From Streptomyces venezuelae (lineage in GTDB: Bacteria; Actinomycetota; Actinomycetes; Streptomycetales; Streptomycetaceae), in contig NZ_CP029194.1 in assembly GCF_008642375.1 (NCBI RefSeq), positions 8,240,501-8,304,500 on the forward strand: a stretch of 64,000 nt of DNA. Reading direction: 5' to 3'. The translations under genes were made by a program, and so were the position numbers. The notes under the pieces are model-generated. The model saw only the letters and a list, made by a program, of their open reading frames with translations, had not been told where the DNA came from and did no database searches. Shown here piece after piece: positions 16,813-25,334 of the stretch. Every line of letters begins with the position of its first letter. Within the stretch, counting starts at the first letter, position 1.

Positions 16813-17955
16813 TCAGTTCGGAGGCGTGTCCGCCGGCCCGGTGTGACTCCGGTCGGTCCGACGAAGCCGTCGCTGGCGCGATGCCCGGTCGCCTGCCCCC
16901 AGCCGGTCGAACGCGTCGGCCGCGGGAGCGGTGACGACCTTGGGGAGGGCGCCCGGGTGCTCCCGGGCGAGCCAGCCGACGAGCTCCTCCCGTACGGCGC
17001 AACGGGTCGTCCAGAGGTCGTCGGCGTCCTTGGCCGTCACGATCGCCCGCACGGTGATGCCGGTCGGCGAGGTGTCGGTCACGGCGAGGTCCCAGCCCCG
17101 CCCGTCCCAGGTGTCGCACGTGGTGAGGAACTCCCGGAGGTGCGCCCGGACGAGCGCGACCGGAGTGGTGTGGTCGCAGTGGACGAAGACCGACCCCGTC
17201 ATCTCCGCGCCGCCGCGCGACCAGTTCTCGAACGGCCGCGAGGTGAAGTACGAGACGGGGAGCGTGACGCGACGCTCGTCCCAGGTCCGGACCGTGAGGA
17301 AGGTGAGGGTCACCTCCTCCACGACGCCCCACTCGCCGTCGACGACGACCGTGTCGCCGATGCGGACCATGTCACCGAAGGCGATCTGGAAGCCGGCGAA
17401 GAGGTTGCTCAGCGTCGACTGGGCCGCCACGCCGGCCACGATGCCGATGATGCCGGCCGAGGCGAGCAGGGACGTCCCGAGGGTACGGAAGGACGGGAAG
17501 GTGACGAGGGCCGCGGCAGCGGCGAGCACCCCGACGGCGACGGCCACCACCCGCATGATCAGCGTGACCTGTGTACGGACGCGGCGGAGCCGTGCGGCGT
17601 CACGTGAACGTCCGGCGTAGCGGGCGTACGTGGACTCGACGACGGCCGCGACCGTCCGCACCGTCAGCCAGGCTCCGCCGCCGATCAGGCACAGCAGAAG
17701 GACGTGACCCACAGTCTCCGTATGCTCGGCCGGCGCCCCGCCCGGCTCCGCCGCGTACGGGTAGGTCCATCTGAGCAGCGCGGCCAGCAGGACGACGTAC
17801 AACGGCGTACGACAGCGGCGCAGCAGCCCCCACAAGGGGGTCTCCGGATGCCGTGCGTCGGCGAACCGCGCCAGCATGTCGGCCGCACGGCAGGCGACGA
17901 AGGCCGCCAGCGCCGAGCCACCCACGGCGACGGCCAGCCGGATGACGCTCTCCAC
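16813..17955 (-). CDS. MscS-family mechanosensitive channel
   Basis: A 380-residue membrane protein. Three or four hydrophobic segments precede the MscS pore helix and beta domain: SLLASAGIIGIVAGVAAQSTLSN, then FAGFQIAFGDMVRIGDTVVVDGEWGVVEEV. These are hallmark sequences, with the Gly/Ala-rich pore helix intact. The channel opens under membrane tension to release solutes after hypo-osmotic shock, which fits a neighbourhood containing osmoprotectant uptake. The C-terminal 40 residues are polar and Arg-rich. I chose the GTG at 17955 because GGGGAG lies just upstream and the first helix follows at once; the frame is open to a TTG at 18027. It is divergent from the PRC-barrel gene. Confidence 0.9.
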   Translation of the reverse strand: MESVIRLAVAVGGSALAAFVACRAADMLARFADARHPETPLWGLLRRCRTPLYVVLLAALLRWTYPYAAEPGGAPAEHTETVGHVLLLCLIGGGAWLTVRTVAAVVESTYARYAGRSRDAARLRRVRTQVTLIMRVVAVAVGVLAAAAALVTFPSFRTLGTSLLASAGIIGIVAGVAAQSTLSNLFAGFQIAFGDMVRIGDTVVVDGEWGVVEEVTLTFLTVRTWDERRVTLPVSYFTSRPFENWSRGGAEMTGSVFVHCDHTTPVALVRAHLREFLTTCDTWDGRGWDLAVTDTSPTGITVRAIVTAKDADDLWTTRCAVREELVGWLAREHPGALPKVVTAPAADAFDRLGAGDRASRQRRLRRTDRSHTGPADTPPN

Positions 17956-18193
17956 GTGCTCCCCAATCGACGAGTCGGCGAGTCGAACAGGCCCGTCCCT
18001 ACGCCTCACCGCCGGCGAGCACGTCAAACTTCCCGCCCGAGGAGGTCCATGAATGACTTGCCGGGGCCGGGGCAGGCGGAGCCCAGGCGGGAAACACGTT
18101 CCGCCGCGTACGGCACACCCCGTACGGCACAGGAAACGGAGGACGCCGGCACACCACCGGCCGTCCTCCGCCTACCGGAGGAGTTGGTGCAGC

Positions 18194-18562
18194 GTGACCG
18201 ATCACGTGTGGAGCTACAGGACGACCTCGGGTCACCTCGCCGGTGCGGACCTGACCGGCTACAAGGTCGAGGCGACCGACGGAGGCATCGGGAAGGTGGA
18301 CAAGCACTCCGACGAGGTGGACGACGCCTACCTGGTGGTGGACACCGGTGTCTGGATCTTCGGCAAGGAGGTGCTCCTCCCGGCGAGCACCGTCGTGCGG
18401 GTCGACGTGGACGAGCGGAAGATCTTCGTCGACCGCACGAAGGATCAGATCAAGGACGCCCCCGAGTTCCACCGGGACAAGCACCTCGGTGACCCGGGCT
18501 ACCGGGACGAGCTGTCCGCCTATTACGGACCGGGCAGCCCCTTCGGCGGCCGCCTGTTCTGA
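18194..18562 (+). CDS. PRC-barrel domain protein
   Basis: A 122-residue soluble protein. The first 90 residues form a PRC-barrel-like fold (GYKVEATDGGIGKVDKHSDEV, then VVDTGVWIFGKEVLLPASTVV). A short C-terminal tail has YRDELSAYYGPGSPFGG. PRC-barrels occur in ribosome-maturation and photosynthetic reaction-centre proteins; stand-alone forms like this are common in streptomycetes and often behave as general-stress proteins, but the molecular role is unknown. The GTG at 18194 is supported by GGAGGAG at 18177-18183. Upstream frame extension is basic and rejected. It is divergent from the MscS gene. Confidence 0.85.
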   Translation: MTDHVWSYRTTSGHLAGADLTGYKVEATDGGIGKVDKHSDEVDDAYLVVDTGVWIFGKEVLLPASTVVRVDVDERKIFVDRTKDQIKDAPEFHRDKHLGDPGYRDELSAYYGPGSPFGGRLF

Positions 18563-18604
18563 CACCACAGGTACGGGAAGGGCTGCGCCGGATCCGGCAA
18601 CTGA

Positions 18605-19219
18605 TCACCCCATGGCCGGGCCTCGGGCCGGGTGCCAGTCGGGCCGGCGGCCGCTGAGGCCGATCACACGGTCGAGCAGGGGAGCGCCGTCCGGCACCGC
18701 GACGACGGGGCCGAAGAACCCGTCGCCGGAGGTGTCGTCGGCCGGAGTCAACAGGGCCTCGGAGACTCTGAGTTCCTCCTCGCTCACCTCGTACGTCTGA
18801 CCGGTCGCCCGCGCCAGGTCCCAGCCGTGGATCAGCAGCTCGTCGAGCGCGATCCGCCCCATCACGGCGGCCGGCAGGTCGATCCCGCCCGCCTGTGTGT
18901 CCCCCTCCCAGGCGCCCGGCTCGCGCCAGGCGGCGGCCAGTTCGTCCAGCACCTTCGGCAGGGCTGTCCGCCAGTCGTCCGCCAGCACCGGACGGGACGA
19001 GCCGGGCGGCGTGCCGGGCGTCGGCCCGAACTCCTTGCGGGCCGCGTCGCGAAAGGCGGCACCGAGCCCGGCGAGATGGCCGAGCAGTTCCCGTACCGCG
19101 TACTCGGGGCAGGGCGTCGGGTCGCCGAGCCGCGCGTCGTCGATGCCCTCGGCGAGCCGGGCGACGCGCTCCGCGGCCGCTCCGAGATCGATCGGTTCCG
19201 TGCGTGAAGTGTTCTCCAT
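18605..19219 (-). CDS. TIGR03086-type DinB/MDMPI-like metal-binding protein
   Basis: A 204-residue protein of the DinB-like four-helix-bundle superfamily, subgroup TIGR03086. Landmarks are DPTPCPEYAVRELLGHLAG near residue 50, and DELLIHGWDLARATG. The histidines in LLGHL and LIHGWDL are the expected divalent-metal ligands. Superfamily members include mycothiol-dependent maleylpyruvate isomerase and other thiol-dependent enzymes, so a mycothiol-linked transfer is possible but unproven. The ATG at 19219 begins the conserved region; an ATG at 19252 would add 11 residues. Neither has a convincing ribosome site. It lies 61 bp downstream of the FKBP gene on the same strand and may share its transcript. 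Confidence 0.8.
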   Translation of the reverse strand: MENTSRTEPIDLGAAAERVARLAEGIDDARLGDPTPCPEYAVRELLGHLAGLGAAFRDAARKEFGPTPGTPPGSSRPVLADDWRTALPKVLDELAAAWREPGAWEGDTQAGGIDLPAAVMGRIALDELLIHGWDLARATGQTYEVSEEELRVSEALLTPADDTSGDGFFGPVVAVPDGAPLLDRVIGLSGRRPDWHPARGPAMG

Positions 19220-19280
19220 GCAGGGCAGACCGCGGGGCCGCCGGAAACTCATCGGTCGATACGGCGCCGTCCGCGCGGCC

Positions 19281-19661
19281 TCAGGTGGCGACGGACAGCA
19301 GATCCACCACGAAGACCAGGATCGAACCCGCGGGGATCAACGGCGAGGGCGACTGCTTGCCGTAGCCGAGACGCGGGGGAACGATGATCTCGCGCCGACC
19401 GCCGACCTTCATCCCTCTCACCCCCCGGTCCCAGCCCTTGATGACCCTGCCACCGCCCAGGGCGAACTTGAACGGCTCACCCCGGTCCCAGGAGGCGTCG
19501 AACTCCTTGCCCGACGCGAAGGCGACGCCGACGTAGTGAACCCTGACCACCGTGCCCGGCTTCGCCTCGGCTCCGTCCCCGACGACCAGGTCCCGAACGG
19601 TCAGCTCCGTCGGAGCATCCCCCTCCGGAACGTTGACCTCGGGTTTCGTCGGTTCACTCAT
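19281..19661 (-). CDS. FKBP-type peptidyl-prolyl cis-trans isomerase
   Basis: A 126-residue cytoplasmic FKBP. After a polar 20-residue N-terminus the FKBP fold is complete, with VRVHYVGVAFASGKEFDASWDRG, FKFALGGGRVIKGWDRGVRGMKVGGRR and the C-terminal IPAGSILVFVVDLLSV. It catalyses proline isomerisation and binds macrolides such as FK506. One departure from the consensus is RLGYGKQSPSPLIPAG, where most FKBPs have an AYG motif. The ATG at 19661 has GAGGGG seven bases upstream, which decides it over an ATG at 19727. It lies upstream of the DinB-like gene on the same strand. Confidence 0.95.
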   Translation of the reverse strand: MSEPTKPEVNVPEGDAPTELTVRDLVVGDGAEAKPGTVVRVHYVGVAFASGKEFDASWDRGEPFKFALGGGRVIKGWDRGVRGMKVGGRREIIVPPRLGYGKQSPSPLIPAGSILVFVVDLLSVAT

Positions 19662-19777
19662 CACAGTCCCCTCACTCTCCGTCGGAAGCCCGCGCACGGA
19701 CCTGCCGGACACATGGAGCATAGGCAATCCGGCGGAGCGCAGGGCTCAGGCGGCATCGGGTGGGGCAGACTGGCGGC

Positions 19778-21004
19778 GTGCGCATCGTGATGATGACGGC
19801 AGGGTCGCGGGGCGACATCGCGCCGTTCACGGGTCTGGGTGCCGGTCTCGTACGGGCCGGGCATGAGGTGACGCTGGCCGCGCACGGGGTGTTCGAGCCG
19901 CTGGTGGCGGGGTCGGGGGTGCGGTTCCGTCCGCTGCCGGTGGATCCGCGTGCCGAGCTGCACTCCGCGCGGGGCCGGCGGCTGCACGACGCGAGGACCG
20001 GCGCGGGAAAGCTCGTACGGCTGGCGTCCATGGCCAGGGGAGCGGCCGACGAGATGACGGCGGCCCTGGTGGAGGTGGCGCGGGAGGGCGAGGTCCTGCT
20101 GGTCAGCGGGTCGCTGGGGCCGCTCGGGTACGCCATCGCCGATGGCCTGTCGGTGCCCGTCCTGGGGCTGCACCTCCAGCCGCTGCATCCGACCGGGGAG
20201 TTCCCCGCTCCGGTCCTGGGGGCGAGGTCCCTGGGCACGGTGGGGAACCGGCTGAGCGGACGATTCGTCATGACGTCGGTGGAGCTGCTGTTCTCCGAAG
20301 CCGTACGGTCACTGCGGCGGCGGCACGGGCTCGTGACGACGGGCAGGTCCCGGGACCGGCGCACGCGGCCGGTGCTGCACGGCTACAGCGAGCTCGTCGT
20401 CCCCCGGCCCCGGGACTGGCCCGCCGGCCTGGAGACGTCCGGGTACTGGTGGCCGCACGAGACCGGGAAGTTGTCCCGGGAGGTGGAGGACTTCCTCGTC
20501 GCCGGGCCCCGACCGGTCTTCGTCGGCCTGGGCAGCGCCACCGTCCCCGATCCCGGGCGCGTGAGCCGCGAGATCGTCACCGCGCTGCGCGCGGCGAAGG
20601 TGCGGGGGATCGTCCAGCGGGGCTGGGCGGGACTGGGTGCCTCGGGCGACGACATCCTGACCGTCGACGAGGTGCCGCATTCCCTGCTGTTCCCGCGGAC
20701 GGCCGCCGTCGTCCACCACGCGGGGGCGGGCACGACCGGCGCCGTCCTGCGGGCCGGGGTGCCGACCGTTCCGGTGCCGGTCCAGTTCGACGCGGCGTTC
20801 TGGGCGTCCCGGCTGACCGCGCTGGGCACCGCTCCCGGGGTGGTGCCGCTGCGCCGCCTCACCTCCGGGGCCCTGGCCGAGGCCCTGCGCCGGGCGACGT
20901 CGGACGACTCCCACCGTGCGCGTGCCCGCGCGCTGGCCGACCGCCTGGCCGCGGAGGACGGGGTCGCGCCGGTGCTCGCCGCGCTCGACCGACTGGCGCG
21001 CTGA
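19778..21004 (+). CDS. UGT-type glycosyltransferase (GT1, sterol-glucosyltransferase-like)
   Basis: A 408-residue GT-B glycosyltransferase. The N-terminal acceptor domain opens with MRIVMMTAGSRGDIAPFTGLGAGL, the typical start of bacterial GT1 enzymes. The C-terminal nucleotide-sugar site has VPHSLLFPRTAAVVHHAGAGTTGAVLRAGVPTVPVPVQFDAAFWA, with the HxxAGT(T/G) signature and the PxxxDxxFWA donor-binding end. The acceptor is unknown; relatives act on lipids, macrolides or aglycones. The GTG at 19778 is chosen for the family N-terminus over a GTG at 19760. It stands alone, divergent from the FKBP gene, with a tandem-repeat array directly after its stop. Confidence 0.85.
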   Translation: MRIVMMTAGSRGDIAPFTGLGAGLVRAGHEVTLAAHGVFEPLVAGSGVRFRPLPVDPRAELHSARGRRLHDARTGAGKLVRLASMARGAADEMTAALVEVAREGEVLLVSGSLGPLGYAIADGLSVPVLGLHLQPLHPTGEFPAPVLGARSLGTVGNRLSGRFVMTSVELLFSEAVRSLRRRHGLVTTGRSRDRRTRPVLHGYSELVVPRPRDWPAGLETSGYWWPHETGKLSREVEDFLVAGPRPVFVGLGSATVPDPGRVSREIVTALRAAKVRGIVQRGWAGLGASGDDILTVDEVPHSLLFPRTAAVVHHAGAGTTGAVLRAGVPTVPVPVQFDAAFWASRLTALGTAPGVVPLRRLTSGALAEALRRATSDDSHRARARALADRLAAEDGVAPVLAALDRLAR

Positions 21005-21009
21005 ACGCT

Positions 21010-21162
21010 CGCCCCCTCCCAGAATCGCCCCCTCCCAGAATCGCTCCCGCCCAGAATCGCTCCCGCCCGGGATCGCCCTCTCCCGGGATCGATCCCGCCC
21101 GGAATCGCCCTCTCCCGGAACTGCCCCCTCGCCCCTCGGAATTGACCCCTCGCGTCCAGAAT
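21010..21162. repeat. 16-bp tandem repeat array (minisatellite)
   Basis: Seven contiguous 16-bp units run from 21010 to 21121, with consensus CGCYCYCKCCCRGRAT; the first two are identical. Two longer, more diverged units (21 and 20 bp) continue to 21162. The array begins 6 bp after the glycosyltransferase stop and ends about 100 bp before the GH64 promoter. 16 bp is not a multiple of three and no open frame is maintained, so it is noncoding. It could be slipped-strand expansion or a protein-binding array. Confidence 0.8.
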
Positions 21163-21259
21163 TGACCGATCGCTCGCCGCGTCCGTGCGTCACGAGCCAG
21201 GCCCTTCCGCCCGGCCTCCCCCTGATTCATTGACAGGTCCAGGCCATCTTCGCCACTCT

Positions 21260-21273
21260 TGAGAGCGCTCTCA
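21260..21273. promoter_or_regulatory. LacI-family-type palindromic operator upstream of GH64
   Basis: TGAGAGCGCTCTCA is a perfect 14-bp palindrome 48 bp before the GH64 start codon. It closely matches the TGGGAGCGCTCCCA-type site bound by CebR and related LacI-family repressors in front of streptomycete cellulase and glucanase genes (established knowledge). It predicts repression relieved by a beta-glucan oligosaccharide. No LacI gene lies in the window. Confidence 0.65.
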
Positions 21274-21320
21274 CGAGCTCACGTCCCCCAGTACGGAGTC
21301 CCCACCTCCGAGGAGCCCTC

Positions 21321-22535
21321 ATGTCCCCACGGCACAGGCGCACCCGCATCCGGCTCATCCCCCTCGCCGCCGCCGCGCTGATCGGCACCACCGTCACCGT
21401 CGTCGGAGCCTCCGACCCCGACCCGGCCTCCGCCGCTGTCCCCGCGACGATTCCGCTCACCTTCACGAACAACTCGGCCCGCGGTGAGCAGGTCTACGTC
21501 TACAACCTCGGCACCGAGCTCTCGACGGGCCGGCAGGGGTGGGCGGACGCCAACGGAACCTTCCACCCGTGGCCGGCCGGGGGCTCCACGCCCGTGCCCG
21601 CGCCCGATGCCGCCATCACCGGCCCGGCCAACGGCCGGTCGATGACCGTCCGGCTGCCGAAGTTCTCGGGCCGGATCTACTTCAGCTACGGACAGAAGCT
21701 GGTCTTCAAGCTGGCGACGGGCGGCCTCGTGCAGCCCGCGGTGCAGAACCCCAGCGATCCCAACAGGAACATCCTGTTCAACTGGTCCGAGTACACCCTC
21801 AACGACTCGGGCCTGTGGATCAACAGCACCCAGGTCGACATGGTCTCGGCGCCGTACGCCGTCGGCGTGAAGCGCCCCGACGGCACCGTCGCGAACACGG
21901 GCCGCCTCAAGCCCGGCGGCTACCGCGGCTTCTACGACGCGCTGCGCGGCCAGCCCGGAGGCTGGGCCAACCTCATCCAGACCCGCGCCGACGGCACCGT
22001 GCTGCGCGCCCTGGCCCCGGGCCACGGCGTCGAGGCCGGCGCGCTGCCCTCGGGGGTGATGAACGACTACATCAACCGCGTCTGGGCGAAGTACGCCACC
22101 TCGACGCTGACCGTGACCCCCTTCGCGAACCAGCCCTCGGTGAAGTACCACGGCCGGGTCTCGGGCAACGTCATGAACTTCACCAACAGCGCGGGGGCCG
22201 TCGTCACCTCCTTCCAGAAGCCCGACTCCGACAGCGTCTTCGGCTGCTACAAGCACCTCGACGCCCCGAACGACCAGGTGCGCGGCCCCATCTCCCGTAC
22301 TCTGTGCGCGGGTTACAACCGCTCCACCCTGCTCACCAACCCGAACCAGCCGGACACCTCGTCGGCCGGCTTCTACAAGGACGCGGTGACCAACCACTAC
22401 TCCCGCAAGATCCACGCCCAGATGGCCGACGGCAAGGCGTACGGCTTCGCGTTCGACGACGTCGGCGCGCACGAATCGCTGGTCCACGACGGCGACCCGC
22501 GACAGGCCTACATCACGCTCGACCCGTTCGACTAG
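21321..22535 (+). CDS. Secreted GH64 beta-1,3-glucanase
   Basis: A 404-residue secreted enzyme. The signal peptide (about residues 1-39) has an Arg-rich start (SPRHRRTRIR) and an Ala-rich core ending near ASAAVPA. The mature part matches glycoside hydrolase family 64, laminaripentaose-producing beta-1,3-glucanases with a thaumatin-like fold: IPLTFTNNSARGEQVYVYNLG, GRIYFSYGQKLVFKL, and the C-terminal YGFAFDDVGAHESLVHDGDP. It would attack fungal cell-wall beta-1,3-glucan outside the cell. There is no separate carbohydrate-binding module. The palindromic operator upstream suggests control by a LacI-family repressor. A strong bidirectional hairpin follows the stop. Confidence 0.92.
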   Translation: MSPRHRRTRIRLIPLAAAALIGTTVTVVGASDPDPASAAVPATIPLTFTNNSARGEQVYVYNLGTELSTGRQGWADANGTFHPWPAGGSTPVPAPDAAITGPANGRSMTVRLPKFSGRIYFSYGQKLVFKLATGGLVQPAVQNPSDPNRNILFNWSEYTLNDSGLWINSTQVDMVSAPYAVGVKRPDGTVANTGRLKPGGYRGFYDALRGQPGGWANLIQTRADGTVLRALAPGHGVEAGALPSGVMNDYINRVWAKYATSTLTVTPFANQPSVKYHGRVSGNVMNFTNSAGAVVTSFQKPDSDSVFGCYKHLDAPNDQVRGPISRTLCAGYNRSTLLTNPNQPDTSSAGFYKDAVTNHYSRKIHAQMADGKAYGFAFDDVGAHESLVHDGDPRQAYITLDPFD

Positions 22536-22570
22536 GCCCTCCTCGGCCGTGACCCGCAGGCCAAGGCTGC

Positions 22571-22603
22571 GGCCCTGAACCGGGCTTGCCCCGGTTCAGG
22601 GCC
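22571..22603. terminator. Strong bidirectional hairpin terminator
   Basis: A perfect 14-bp stem (GGCCCTGAACCGGG at 22571-22584 with its complement at 22590-22603) and a 5-nt loop lie between the convergent GH64 and collagenase genes. There is no T-tract on either side. Confidence 0.8.
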
Positions 22604-22667
22604 GTCGGCGTCCGACGAGAAACGTGCGCCGGGGCCGGCCGGCTGGGCCCGGCCCCGGCGCGCCGGA

Positions 22668-25001
22668 TCACTTGGACTGCGTCGAGAGGCTCACACCGCT
22701 GAACCCCTGCGCGGCGGCGAGGCTGAAGTAGACCCAGCCGGACGGCGGGTTGTCGATCGTCAGCGTCTCGCCGTTGCCGGCGTTGGTGGACTTCGCCAGG
22801 TGGTTGCCGGTGGTGGCCCAGCTGCCGCCCCCGTAGTACAGGTCGGCGTTGCCGGTGCCGCCGCTGCTCGTGACGGTCAGCTGCTTGACGCCGGCCGGCA
22901 GGTACACGAAGTGGTAACTGTAGTTGCCGGTGGCGGCGGCGAGGTTGTCCCGGCGGCAGTTCTGGTCGAACTGACGGGGGTCGCTGATCGTGCAGAGCGG
23001 GGCGGGTGCGGTCGAGCCGGCCTCCGGCAGCGGACCGCAGTCGTCGGTCGCGCACGTGGTCGTCAGCCAGGTCGCGAAGTCCGCGTCGTAGCGGGTGCCG
23101 ATGGTCTGCTTCAGGAAGGTACGGGCACCGGTCCAGTCACCGGCGCGGTACTTGCCCAGCACGGTCTCGACGTCGGCCGCGTGCGCCTGGAGCATGTAGC
23201 GGACCGCGAGGAAGCCCCAGCGGTAGACCCGGCTCGCGTTGACCTCGGGGTCCTCGTCCTGGCCGTAGACGGTGTCGAACAGGTCGCTCAGCTTGTACGT
23301 GTTCCTGCGGGCCTCGGCGATCGCGTCGGCGTTGCGCTCGCCCCGGTAGCCGAACGAGATGTTCTCGGCGATGCCCTCGACCCACCAGATGGTCGGCGTG
23401 GTCATGCCCGCCTCGAAGTCGCCGTGCATGTTGTAGCGGCCGTCGAGGTAGTGGGTGTACTCGTGGTTGAGGTTCCAGATCTGGAATTCCGGGCGCAGCC
23501 AGTGGGCCTCGTGGGCGATGAAGCGGGCCTGGTTGCCGGCGGCGGCGGGGTCTCCCTCCTCGTACATGCCGCCGTTGTCGACGTCGATGTTGTAGATGGC
23601 CCAGGCGTACAGCGCGTACTGGGTGTAGTCGTCGAAGACGACGACCTCCAGGTTGGTGTTCACGTCACCGGGGATCGCGCCCTTGTCGCCGATGATCCGG
23701 TGGAAGTAGGCGTCCTGGTTGACCAGGCTGGTACAGGTGCTCGCCAGCTGGCCGGGCGACATGTCCTGGGCGCGGATCTTCAGGCCCGGGTTGCACGAGT
23801 GCTGGATCGGCAGGATCGCCGGGAGCACGCGCTCGCCCAGGTCGCAGATGGCGTAGGCCGCGCAGTTGCCCCTGTCGTACTGGCGCGTGTACCAGCCCAG
23901 GTTCATGGTGATCGGCGCGGTGGGGCCGACGTTCGGGTAGCGGTTGATCAGGTCCTTGAGCAGCGGCCGGAGCCGGTCCTTCAGCTCGGGGACGTCGAGG
24001 GCGTGGCCGAGGTGGCGGCCGACGTTGCTGACGACGTCCAGGCGGTTCAGCTGCGCGCCGTTGCGCGTGATGAAGCCGGCCCAGGTGTCGAGGACGGTGG
24101 GGTCGGCCTTGAGGGCCGCCCGCCAGCCGCGGCCGTCGTCCTTGGCCTTGAAGCCGTTCTCGACGACCCACTCGACGTGCTGCATCGCGAGGTTCATCTG
24201 GCCGGGCCAGGTGCTGTCGTAGCCGCCGAGCATCCACTTGACGACGCCGACGTACCGCCCGGCCGTGTGGGTGCTGTCGATCAGCGTGACGACCTCGTTG
24301 AGGATCTCGCCGTTGGCGTCGGTGACGTCCTTGCTGCGCGGGGAGGCGAAGAACGCGTCCAGCGCGCCGCGCGCCGCGGTGTCCAGCGCCGTGCCGTAGT
24401 CGCCGACGACGTCCGCGTTGTTGTCCTGCACGTAGTAGCCGGCCCGCAGGAACAGCACCAACTGGCCGATGGCGGCACTGTTGTTGCCCGAGTACGTGGC
24501 GGAGGCGTCGCGCAGCGCGTCGGCGACGGTCACCATCTGGGCCTCACGGAAGGCCTTGCGCGCGTTCTCCCCGGTGAGGCCGAACAGCGGGTACGTGCAG
24601 TTGATCCGGGGGAGCGCCTTGAGCTGCTGGACGAGGGCGCTGCCCGTGGCGTTGACGATTCCGCCGAGGTCGGGGCACTCGTCCGCGGCGGCGGCCGTGG
24701 ACTGCTTGCCGACCTTGACGGGCTTGACGGCCGGGGCGGGCGCCGGGCCCGATTCCTCGGTGCTGTCCTGCGCGGAGATGCGGAAGCGGGAGCTGTTGCT
24801 CATCGCGTCGGGCGACTTGGGCACCGGGATCGACCGCGGCGCCGAGGCAGCGGCTCCCTGTGAGTTCGTACGGGCCGGGGTCGCGGCGCCGACGGAGGCG
24901 GCCTGGGCCTGCGGCGCGAACAGGCCGAGCGTGATGAGGACGGCTGCGCCGAGCGCAGGAAGTCTGCGCGCGTTGGCTCTCGATATCCGGAACGGATGCA
25001 T
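22668..25001 (-). CDS. Secreted M9 microbial collagenase with PPC domain
   Basis: A 777-residue secreted zinc metalloprotease. A basic signal peptide (1-35) ends near AQAAS. An M9 N-terminal activator region follows (about 110-400), then the gluzincin catalytic domain with HEYTH at 513-517 as zinc ligands and catalytic Glu. The downstream WWVEG supplies the third ligand, E542. The last 100 residues are a PPC (pre-peptidase C-terminal) domain with YSYHFVYLPAG and NADLYYGGG, used for substrate or matrix binding. It digests native collagen or gelatin-like proteins outside the cell. The ATG at 25001 is fixed by GGAGG nine bases upstream. It is convergent with GH64 and divergent from the PhyH gene. 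Confidence 0.93.
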   Translation of the reverse strand: MHPFRISRANARRLPALGAAVLITLGLFAPQAQAASVGAATPARTNSQGAAASAPRSIPVPKSPDAMSNSSRFRISAQDSTEESGPAPAPAVKPVKVGKQSTAAAADECPDLGGIVNATGSALVQQLKALPRINCTYPLFGLTGENARKAFREAQMVTVADALRDASATYSGNNSAAIGQLVLFLRAGYYVQDNNADVVGDYGTALDTAARGALDAFFASPRSKDVTDANGEILNEVVTLIDSTHTAGRYVGVVKWMLGGYDSTWPGQMNLAMQHVEWVVENGFKAKDDGRGWRAALKADPTVLDTWAGFITRNGAQLNRLDVVSNVGRHLGHALDVPELKDRLRPLLKDLINRYPNVGPTAPITMNLGWYTRQYDRGNCAAYAICDLGERVLPAILPIQHSCNPGLKIRAQDMSPGQLASTCTSLVNQDAYFHRIIGDKGAIPGDVNTNLEVVVFDDYTQYALYAWAIYNIDVDNGGMYEEGDPAAAGNQARFIAHEAHWLRPEFQIWNLNHEYTHYLDGRYNMHGDFEAGMTTPTIWWVEGIAENISFGYRGERNADAIAEARRNTYKLSDLFDTVYGQDEDPEVNASRVYRWGFLAVRYMLQAHAADVETVLGKYRAGDWTGARTFLKQTIGTRYDADFATWLTTTCATDDCGPLPEAGSTAPAPLCTISDPRQFDQNCRRDNLAAATGNYSYHFVYLPAGVKQLTVTSSGGTGNADLYYGGGSWATTGNHLAKSTNAGNGETLTIDNPPSGWVYFSLAAAQGFSGVSLSTQSK

Positions 25002-25334
25002 CTGTGGGGGCCTCCGGGGCCGTTGTGGCAGCGCTGGGACACGCGACCAATGATGTGTGACATGTAAAATTGCACAAGTCCTCGCTTGGTGGAAGTCTTC
25101 CGGCCGGATTGATCGGCCTCTGCGACGGCAACCTTGGTCTGGCAATCGCTGACGGCGTCAGCTCACCCGGAGGCTGCGGCGGGGGCCGCTGCCATGAACG
25201 GTGCGGTGCGGGGACCATGTCCGTCCCGCGAACACCGTCGTCCGTCGCGGGTCTACAGCGGGCGTCGGCCGGAAACCTAACGTCGTTCCCGAACCCGGCC
25301 GCACTCCGAGCGGCCAGGACGGAGGAGGAAGACA
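25002..25334. other. Intergenic region, divergent promoters of collagenase and PhyH genes
   Basis: 333 bp without a supportable gene. An AT-richer core at about 25048-25080 contains the 11-bp dyad ATGT-GTG-ACAT (25053-25063) and a TAAAAT at 25065-25070 that could serve as a -10 box on the plus strand. The rest is unremarkable high-GC DNA. Confidence 0.4.

Noticed and set aside
25053..25063. ATGT-GTG-ACAT dyad in the collagenase/PhyH gap as an operator
   Set aside because: Only a 4+4 bp dyad, easily expected by chance; mentioned in the intergenic entry but not raised to a finding.
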